From the NCBI GenBank assembly GCA_015661045.1, contig JACVQG010000133.1, positions 1 to 5,074 of the forward strand: 5,074 bases of DNA, in the 5' to 3' direction. Each line of letters begins with the position of its first letter. Position 1 is the first letter of the stretch. This document shows, piece by piece, positions 1 to 5,074 of this stretch. Made by a program: the position numbers and the translations under genes. The notes below the pieces were generated by a model. It did not search any database, was not told where the DNA came from, and saw only the letters and a program-made list of their open reading frames with translations. Source of the DNA: Dehalococcoidia bacterium (GTDB lineage Bacteria; Chloroflexota; Dehalococcoidia; JACVQG01).

Positions 1-1155
1 TCCCTGGCGGCGGGTGGGACCGTAGGTAAGGGGCGCTGTGAGACCCTTCATATCAAAATCTTTAAAAGTCTCAATGGCATCCTTGGCGGCCTGTCCGTCC
101 AGTTTTTCATAACCTACCTTGGACACTGCACGCTTTAATGTTTCCAGTACTACCAGGTCAGTACGGGTAATCAAACCAGTAGTGCCATCAAAATAGGGTT
201 TTTTTGTTGCCGCCTCCGGGGCTATGTATTTTCCTAGTGTATCGAACAGGTTATTAACACCCGGGATATCGGTTTCTTCCCCAAAAACGGTATCGCTAAC
301 TCCCAGGGTGCCATCACCGACAGCCTCCCAGTTGCCTATTGCGGCGTTTACAGGTTGAAAACCGTTAATCCAAATGATTTTATCCCTTATACCTAATTTC
401 TGGGCATCCCGTAGTACGCTTACCGATGAAACATTGTTACCGAATTGAAGAACGACGTAATCAGCTTTGGCATCCCTTATTCTGAGTAGATTTGGGGTGG
501 TATCCAGCGGAATCATGGGGATGAATTCCCACGGCCCCACATCAACTCCCATTTTAGCAGCGTACCTTTCCGCAACTTCTACGTGACCTCGTGCAAGAGG
601 GGCATCCCAGCCTATCTGGGCAATTCGGGGTTTCCGTGAAGTATCTTTCCAGTTAGCTTTAACGTAGTCAATTACGTTGGCGAACATCTGGGTATAAGTA
701 GGGTCAAGGGTATAATGCCACTGGGTAGGGTCAACGAGTTTATCGGTAGTAGAGTTACCCACGACCACGATTTTATCCCTGGTAGCCAGGGGCGTGATAG
801 CTTCGGCAGCCAGTGTAGTAATGGGATGGATGATATATGCTCCCCCATCCTTAAACTTCTTATAGGCAGCGACCGCTCTATCCACATTGAATGCATAGTC
901 CTCCCATAGCACCTCGATGCGGACTCCATTAATACCGCCCTTATCGTTTGCATCTCTGTAGTTAGAAAGCCAGGTAGCTAGAGTATTCTTACCCAGCGAG
1001 GGACTAACCGGCCCGGTTAAGTCTATCAGATAGCCTACCTTTATAACCTTCTCTTTTTCCGGGGCTTTCGGGGCGCATGCTCCCAGAACAGGTATTGCCA
1101 CCAGAGCAATAGTCACGAGAGCGATAACCAGAACAATAAGGTTCCTATTTTTCAC
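1..1155 (-). CDS. ABC transporter substrate-binding lipoprotein, LivK/HAAT type (3' end cut by window)
   Basis: Extracellular solute-binding subunit of a LIV/HAAT-type ABC transporter (periplasmic-binding fold type I, Peripla_BP_6-like). I translated 385 codons from a GTG at 1155 to base 1 with no stop. Residues 1-27 form a lipoprotein signal: basic K2/R4, a hydrophobic stretch about 6-24, and lipobox L24-G25-A26-C27, so the protein should be lipid-anchored at C27. A charged Pro/Lys/Glu linker (28-37) leads into the first strand, VGYLIDLTGP (40-49), followed by the family's NDKGGINGVRIEVLWED region (70-86) and an AEAITPLA segment (118-125). The second lobe starts near RIAQIGWD (177-184). Cys27 is the only cysteine, so the disulfide of E. 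coli LivK/LivJ is absent. Family members are usually about 400-430 residues, so roughly 20-45 residues are missing past the edge. It follows livM by 135 nt and presumably serves LivH/LivM. The ligand cannot be read from sequence; a carboxylic acid is as plausible as an amino acid. Confidence 0.93.
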   Translation of the reverse strand, partial: MKNRNLIVLVIALVTIALVAIPVLGACAPKAPEKEKVIKVGYLIDLTGPVSPSLGKNTLATWLSNYRDANDKGGINGVRIEVLWEDYAFNVDRAVAAYKKFKDGGAYIIHPITTLAAEAITPLATRDKIVVVGNSTTDKLVDPTQWHYTLDPTYTQMFANVIDYVKANWKDTSRKPRIAQIGWDAPLARGHVEVAERYAAKMGVDVGPWEFIPMIPLDTTPNLLRIRDAKADYVVLQFGNNVSSVSVLRDAQKLGIRDKIIWINGFQPVNAAIGNWEAVGDGTLGVSDTVFGEETDIPGVNNLFDTLGKYIAPEAATKKPYFDGTTGLITRTDLVVLETLKRAVSKVGYEKLDGQAAKDAIETFKDFDMKGLTAPLTYGPTRRQG

Positions 1156-1290
1156 GTTTCCTCCTTACGAATTTATAAATGACGATAGTAAGAGCCGAAT
1201 ATTACATAACCTTGCTCACCCCTTTCGAGACTTAGAGTTGTTTTTTCGGGTTCGTGGGATTGGCGGACGTTCGACTATCCCTCCCTTTGT
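1156..1290 (-). other. livM to binding-protein intergenic gap
   Basis: This 135-nt gap is the only sizeable noncoding stretch in the window. On the minus strand I find no GC-rich hairpin followed by a U-run, so no intrinsic terminator separates livM from the binding protein. I also find no convincing -35/-10 pair: TAATAT-like and TATAAA-like hexamers occur, but without a good -35 at proper spacing, and the TATAAA one lies too close to the Shine-Dalgarno site. A 10-nt palindrome (ATTTATAAAT, 1171-1180) lies just upstream of the ribosome site and may be chance. The simplest reading is an untranslated spacer inside one operon; a weak internal promoter or RNA-processing site cannot be excluded. 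Confidence 0.6.
1160..1167 (-). promoter_or_regulatory. Strong Shine-Dalgarno site fixing the GTG start of the binding protein
   Basis: Read on the minus strand the bases are TAAGGAGG, an almost perfect anti-16S match, followed by AAAC and then GTG at 1155-1153. No ATG lies in frame at a sensible place, and the GTG begins a textbook lipoprotein signal peptide, so this site decides the start. It is a better match than the sites in front of livH (GGAGA) and livM (AAAGGA). That fits a need for more binding protein than permease, but this is inference. Confidence 0.85.
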
Positions 1291-2340
1291 TTAACGGGAG
1301 AACGGCCATAACCTGTATGATGCTTTAAATATTTCCCAGCGATGGGATAATCCCCGCGGCTCGCTTATCAAAAAGATAATAATAGACAGGGCAAATATTA
1401 TGCTTCCAAAGGTAGCCGGGGCAAAACGCTCCATAGAAGGGAACGTATTAGCCACCCACGGTGTCAGGGCTGATACAATCTCCCTGAGAACGCGCAGGAA
1501 TACAGTTCCCAGCACTGCGCCCAGGATGCTGCCCATGCCGCCCACGATCACCATACCCAGATACCAGACTGCATCCAGTAAAGTGAAGTGTTCAGGACTG
1601 ATCCGGCCCAGGAAAGGTCCCCACAGAGCGCCGGCCAAGCCGGCATAAAAGGCGGACATTGCAAAGGCAAGCATCTTATACGAAAAGAGGTTTATGCCCA
1701 TCACCTCAGCGGCGAGGTCGTTATCTCTTACCGCTACAAAGGCCCGGCCTGCCCGGGTGCGGCCAATATTTTTGGCAATAAAGGTCATGAGTATGGTTAC
1801 AGGGATAACAAAATAAAAATATTTGGTATCAGAATCGAAGGTAAAGCTTCCAATATTAGCCCATGGGGCAACCATACCATCTGCGCCTCCGGTAAGCCTG
1901 GGAAGGTGAATAATTACCCAGATTAAAATGAAATGTGCCCCGATAGTGACCATGCACAGATAAAAACCCTTAATCCGCAATGAAGGGATGGCAAAAATGA
2001 TCCCTATTATTGCTGTGAACAAACCTGCCGCAACTATGGCCAGCAAGAAAGGCACGTTGAAGCGGCTGATAAGGATCGCCGAAGTATAAGCCCCCACGGC
2101 GAGAAAGCCAGCTTGCCCCAGCGAAAACTGGCCGCAATAACCTGTAACAATAGCGAGGCCAAGTACGGCGATTAGGACGATCGAAGTGGCTATCGTGGTA
2201 CTGACAATGTACCCTGAGGCATATAAGGGAAGGGTTAAAACACCAATCATTAATGCAATTAACAGCCCCCATTGTAGGCGGGTGCGTACGATTGCCATAT
2301 CCTTGGCATACGTCTCATTAAAGGTGCCGCAGGGTAACAT
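1291..2340 (-). CDS. livM: Branched-chain amino acid-type ABC transporter permease LivM
   Basis: Inner-membrane permease that pairs with LivH to form the translocation pore of a LIV/HAAT-family importer (BPD_transp_2 family). The 349 residues match the usual LivM length of about 320-360. Hydrophobic segments lie near residues 25-42, 46-66, 72-92, 97-117, 120-145, 176-190, 223-243, 258-283 and 308-326. LivM signatures are clear: TGYCGQFSLGQAGFLAVGAY (66-85); a cytoplasmic loop GRTRAGRAFVAVRDNDLAAE (193-212) continuing into VMGIN, the EAA-like loop that docks on the ATPase; VIVGGMGSILGAVLG (264-278); and the C-terminal EPRGL (327-331). The ATG at 2340 lies 1 nt after the livH stop with AAAGGA 6 nt upstream, supporting this start. 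Met15 (codon at 2298-2296) is an alternative: residues 1-14 are polar and lie outside the conserved region. The frame is intact with no sign of decay. The substrate is unproven; the upstream acyl-CoA ligase hints at a carboxylate. Confidence 0.95.
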   Translation of the reverse strand: MLPCGTFNETYAKDMAIVRTRLQWGLLIALMIGVLTLPLYASGYIVSTTIATSIVLIAVLGLAIVTGYCGQFSLGQAGFLAVGAYTSAILISRFNVPFLLAIVAAGLFTAIIGIIFAIPSLRIKGFYLCMVTIGAHFILIWVIIHLPRLTGGADGMVAPWANIGSFTFDSDTKYFYFVIPVTILMTFIAKNIGRTRAGRAFVAVRDNDLAAEVMGINLFSYKMLAFAMSAFYAGLAGALWGPFLGRISPEHFTLLDAVWYLGMVIVGGMGSILGAVLGTVFLRVLREIVSALTPWVANTFPSMERFAPATFGSIIFALSIIIFLISEPRGLSHRWEIFKASYRLWPFSR

Positions 2341-2341
2341 G

Positions 2342-3226
2342 TTAAATCCTTTCTATCCTTTCCTGTCCGAATAAGCCATATGGTTTTATCAAAAGGATAA
2401 GTATCATAATTATGAAGGGCATTATATCAGCTACTCCGCCACCTACATAGGGGTCGATATAACCTGCGGCTACTGTTTCCAGGACTCCTATTATTAGACC
2501 CCCGACTATAGCCCCGGGGATGGATTCCAGTCCCCCAAGCAGTACTACTGGTAAGGCCTTAAGCCCCACGGAACCGAGGCTTATTGTAACACCCGCGCTA
2601 ACCGCTAAGAGTATTCCTCCCACAGTAGCTACTACGGTGCTGATAATCCAGGAAAGGGAAAAAGCAGTTTTAATACTGATACCTGTGCTCTGGGCAACCA
2701 TATGGTCTTCGGCCACGGCTCTCATGGCCAGACCCAGGCGATGATACTTGAAAAAAAAGGTTAACGCAATGATGAGAACTGTGGCAATGAGGAAGCTCCA
2801 GGTATATTCCTGGGATAGCACTAAATTTCCAAGGTGAATTGGTTCCGGGGAGATGAACTCGGGGTAGCGGCGTCCGAATGTTCCCCACACCAGGGTAATC
2901 AGCCCTTCGAGAAGCCCGATCATAGCCAGGGTAACCATGAAGGCGGCAAGGGGGGCCTGGCCAATGAGAGGACGGAGTGCCAAACGCTCTATCAGGTAAC
3001 CCACAACCACCGCCGAAAGGAGGGCAAGCGCCAGGGAAAGACCTAAAGGCCAACCAAACTGAACCAGGAAAGTAAATAGTATATAAGCGCCAAGCATGAG
3101 GATTGCACCCTGGGCGATATTGAAGATACCTGTGGATTTAAAGATTAGCACAACCCCTATGGCTACCAGTGCGTAAATAGCGCCCACCATTATCCCTGAT
3201 AGTATCAGTTGTAGAAGAGTGGTCAT
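2342..3226 (-). CDS. livH: Branched-chain amino acid-type ABC transporter permease LivH
   Basis: Second inner-membrane permease of the LIV/HAAT-type importer, partner of LivM. Its 294 residues are typical for LivH. The N-terminus shows the family signature: GIMVGAIYALVAIGVVLIFK (11-30), then GIFNIAQGAILMLGAYILF (33-51), with the conserved N-x-A-Q-G turn at 36-40. Hydrophobic segments lie near 8-28, 38-58, 60-80, 93-113, 142-160, 188-210, 222-250 and 266-283. The cytoplasmic EAA-like loop LGLAMRAVAEDHMVAQSTGI (164-183) is the expected ATPase contact. LPVVLLGGLESIPGAIVGG (225-243) and the closing KPYGLFGQ (281-288) are further family landmarks. The ATG overlaps the ligase TGA as ATGA, with GGAGA 6 nt upstream (3237-3233), so translation is probably coupled to the ligase. 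An 8-A run at 2751-2758 encodes a Phe/Lys stretch and does not break the frame. Transport specificity cannot be assigned from this protein. Confidence 0.95.
   Translation of the reverse strand: MTTLLQLILSGIMVGAIYALVAIGVVLIFKSTGIFNIAQGAILMLGAYILFTFLVQFGWPLGLSLALALLSAVVVGYLIERLALRPLIGQAPLAAFMVTLAMIGLLEGLITLVWGTFGRRYPEFISPEPIHLGNLVLSQEYTWSFLIATVLIIALTFFFKYHRLGLAMRAVAEDHMVAQSTGISIKTAFSLSWIISTVVATVGGILLAVSAGVTISLGSVGLKALPVVLLGGLESIPGAIVGGLIIGVLETVAAGYIDPYVGGGVADIMPFIIMILILLIKPYGLFGQERIERI
2347..2352 (-). promoter_or_regulatory. Ribosome-binding site of livM, inside the livH 3' end
   Basis: On the minus strand AAAGGA lies 6 nt before the ATG at 2340 and overlaps the last sense codons of livH, whose TAA is at 2344-2342. 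This supports the upstream Met1 over Met15, where an AAGGA sits only about one base before the ATG, too close for a good site. The layout implies that ribosomes finishing livH restart on livM. Confidence 0.65.
3223..3226 (-). other. ATGA stop-start overlap of ligase and livH
   Basis: On the minus strand ATGA contains both the livH ATG (3226-3224) and the ligase TGA (3225-3223). With GGAGA at 3237-3233 inside the ligase's last codons, this is the usual layout for translational coupling. It ties the enzyme and transporter to one transcript and to matched translation. Confidence 0.9.
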
Positions 3227-5074
3227 TTGGTTTCTCCAAGGTCGATTTTATTGATTTTTATCTGGGTTTTAATCGCACCTGTCCGTCCATCCCGGTAAGT
3301 GACATGGGCTTCCACTGTGAATTCAATTGTATCTTTATACATCGCATTGACTAAATCCTGGTAGCGTTTTTCAATATTGCCGCGTCTTAATTTCCTGGTA
3401 CGGGTCAACTCCGCTTCATCCGGGTCAAACTCCTTATGGAGTAGAACAAATTTACGCACCTTGGCTTCATCGGGGAGGGTGCGGTTTACCCTTTCGATAT
3501 CCTTACGTATTAAATCCCTCACCTCAGGTTTTTGCGATAAGTCTACAAAGGTGGTGTAGGCAATATGCCGTTTTTCGGCCCATTTACCCACATTTTCGAA
3601 ATCTATGTTCAATATGGCAGTAACGTAAGTTTTGTCTTTCCCACCCATTACCATAACATCCTTAATATAAGGGCTGAATTTCAACCGCCCCTCGATATAC
3701 TGGGGGGAGAACTTGCCGCCGCCCGCCAGTTCCAGAAGGTCCACCACACGGTCCCAATATATAAAATGGCCGTCCTTATCCAGATAGCCGGCGTCACCGG
3801 TGTGGAACCAATCATCCCTGAAGGCTTTTTGAGTAGCTTCCGGGTTCTTATAATAGCCCTGTGCTACTCCGCCGCTTTTTACCAGCAATTCCCCGGAATC
3901 GGTAAACTTAACCTCCACGCCGGGACAGATTTGTCCAACACTTTCAAAACGGATATCGTTGTCACGGTGCATGGAGACGTTGCCAACCTCAGTAATACCG
4001 AAGATTTGTATTAGATTGACTCCAATAGCTCTTAAATATTGAAAGGCATCCGGGCTAAGAGTGGAGCCAGCCGTGATAGCATGTTCGGTCTTTGCCAGGC
4101 CAACTTTATCGCGGAGTGGCCGGAATACCAGCCAACTAGCAATTTTATTGACCGCCCTCCAGAAAAATGGAGGAATCTTTTTTTCATAGGTATAGTTGGA
4201 GTATTTGTAACCGATCGGTAATGCCAGATTGTAGAAGAACCGGTTGAACGGGCTGGAATCATTCAGCCGTGCCTGAATTGTAGAGATTACGCTTTCCCAC
4301 AGACGGGAACCATACATAAGAATCTTGGGGCCAATCTCCCGTATATTATCCTGTACGGTCTCAGGCTCTTCCACAAAGTTTACCCTGGTAGCAAACATCA
4401 CATTGCCGGTGATGCCAAAGAACTGTTCTGTAATCCAGGCGGGTGACATATAAGATACATACTCATCGCCTTCATTAAGCGGACATACTGAATTCCATAT
4501 TGTCACAGAGGTCATCAGATTGCGATGGAGGAGGATTACGCCCTTAGGTAAACCGCTGGTACCTGACGTATAGCTGAGAATAGCGATATCATCGCCTTTG
4601 CCTTTTGCTATGCTTTCCTCAAAGGCATTGGGGTGTTCCGCATCGTATTTCCGGCCCAATTCCTGGACTTGTTTATAACTAATTAAATACGGTTCGTCAT
4701 AGCCGCCCAGTCCGCGAGGGTCCCAATAGATAACTTTTTTCACCCTGGGAAGCTCACTTTTGGCCTGGATAATTTTGTCAACCTGCTCCTGGTCCTCGGC
4801 AACAACGAAAGAAGCATCGGAATGGTCAACTATGTATCTCAATTCCGAGGACTGCGCATCGGTATACAGGCCAATGGACATACCGCCTGCGGATTGGGTG
4901 GCCACTTCGGCCCAGTACCATTCAGGGTTATTTTCACCCAGGATACATACCTTGTCGCCCCGTTGCAGTCCCAGGCTGACCAGACCCAGGGAAAAAGATT
5001 TTACATTTTCGTAGTAATCTTTCCAGGTATATTTATACCAGATGCCCAGCGTCTTTTTACGCATGGCAATTTCG
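3223..5074 (-). CDS. AMP-forming acyl-CoA synthetase, long-chain fatty acid-CoA ligase type (5' end cut by window)
   Basis: ANL-superfamily enzyme (AMP-binding, COG1022/FadD15-like) that activates a carboxylic acid with ATP to an acyl-adenylate and then a CoA thioester. Numbering from the Met at 5064: phosphate-binding loop YTSGTSGLPKG (165-175); adenine/TE motif FGITEVG (355-361); HTGD (421-424) with the ribose-contacting Asp424; hinge region D438-R439-V440-V441-D442; KFSPQYIE (451-458); and C-terminal TRTRKLRR (554-561), where Lys558 is the probable adenylation lysine. Residues 578-613 form a tail with a TYRDGRTGAIKT segment, seen in this bacterial subgroup. The frame stays open upstream of Met1 (Glu-Ile-Ala to the edge), and that stretch aligns with the internal 'A-x-R-x-K-x-x-G-I-W' region of relatives. 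The Met at 5064 is therefore probably internal, and about 20-40 N-terminal residues lie outside the window. The stop overlaps livH by 4 nt. The acyl substrate is unknown: long-chain, aromatic or other acids are possible. Confidence 0.94.
   Translation of the reverse strand, partial: EIAMRKKTLGIWYKYTWKDYYENVKSFSLGLVSLGLQRGDKVCILGENNPEWYWAEVATQSAGGMSIGLYTDAQSSELRYIVDHSDASFVVAEDQEQVDKIIQAKSELPRVKKVIYWDPRGLGGYDEPYLISYKQVQELGRKYDAEHPNAFEESIAKGKGDDIAILSYTSGTSGLPKGVILLHRNLMTSVTIWNSVCPLNEGDEYVSYMSPAWITEQFFGITGNVMFATRVNFVEEPETVQDNIREIGPKILMYGSRLWESVISTIQARLNDSSPFNRFFYNLALPIGYKYSNYTYEKKIPPFFWRAVNKIASWLVFRPLRDKVGLAKTEHAITAGSTLSPDAFQYLRAIGVNLIQIFGITEVGNVSMHRDNDIRFESVGQICPGVEVKFTDSGELLVKSGGVAQGYYKNPEATQKAFRDDWFHTGDAGYLDKDGHFIYWDRVVDLLELAGGGKFSPQYIEGRLKFSPYIKDVMVMGGKDKTYVTAILNIDFENVGKWAEKRHIAYTTFVDLSQKPEVRDLIRKDIERVNRTLPDEAKVRKFVLLHKEFDPDEAELTRTRKLRRGNIEKRYQDLVNAMYKDTIEFTVEAHVTYRDGRTGAIKTQIKINKIDLGETK

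Noticed and set aside
672..953. Minus-strand open frame of 93 codons
   Set aside because: It lies out of frame inside the binding-protein gene, whose frame is continuous from 1155 to 1 and carries a recognisable fold. The 93-codon product has no recognisable feature.
1171..1180. Perfect 10-nt palindrome ATTTATAAAT as an operator
   Set aside because: It is short and AT-only, has no second copy in the window, and is expected by chance in an AT-rich spacer. It is mentioned only as part of the gap.
1245..1290. tRNA-like GGTTCG and GTTCGACT strings
   Set aside because: The flanking bases do not form a 5-bp T stem and no acceptor, D or anticodon arms can be drawn, so this is not a tRNA.
1588..1926. 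Plus-strand open frame of 112 codons opposite livM
   Set aside because: It is antisense to a highly conserved permease, has low-complexity composition typical of a shadow frame, and has no supporting context.
2751..2758. Run of 8 A as a frameshift or slippage site (shorter T runs at 199-205 and 4178-4184)
   Set aside because: All three runs lie in intact conserved frames and encode Phe/Lys or Lys stretches. There is no sign of an alternative product or a broken gene.
2670..3053. Minus-strand open frame of 127 codons within livH
   Set aside because: It is an out-of-frame shadow of livH; the Pro/Gly/Ser-rich product is what a shifted membrane-protein gene gives.
3565..4014. Plus-strand open frame of 149 codons opposite the ligase
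   Set aside because: It is antisense to the conserved catalytic part of the ligase, with no recognisable domain.

Overview
The window holds four genes, all on the minus strand, read from high to low coordinates: an acyl-CoA synthetase (AMP-forming), the two membrane permeases of a branched-chain amino acid (LIV/HAAT)-type ABC transporter (livH, livM), and the lipoprotein substrate-binding protein of such a transporter. Both outer genes are cut by the window: the ligase lacks its 5' end (right edge) and the binding protein its 3' end (left edge).

Layout: 5074-3223 ligase; 3226-2342 livH, overlapping the ligase stop by 4 nt (ATGA); 2340-1291 livM, 1 nt after the livH stop; 1290-1156 a 135-nt gap with no terminator or convincing promoter that I can see; 1155-1 the binding protein, from a GTG start behind a strong Shine-Dalgarno sequence. 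The first three genes are tightly coupled, and the binding protein is probably in the same operon. The two ATPase subunits (LivG/LivF type) are not in the window and should lie just outside it. The plus strand holds only shadow frames.

Working together: the lipoprotein would capture a solute outside the membrane, LivH/LivM would carry it across using ATPases encoded nearby, and the synthetase would convert a carboxylic acid to its CoA thioester. The coupling suggests the transporter may import a carboxylic acid (fatty, aromatic or dicarboxylic) rather than leucine, isoleucine or valine, but the sequence does not identify the substrate.

The organism is a bacterium of middling G+C content. The lipobox plus a charged linker, the strong Shine-Dalgarno site and the ligase-liv arrangement fit an anaerobe of the Chloroflexota (Dehalococcoidia), Peptococcaceae or Desulfobacterota kind. 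This is an impression from protein style only. I see no mobile element, CRISPR array, RNA gene or clearly novel system here; the most notable point is the ligase-transporter coupling.
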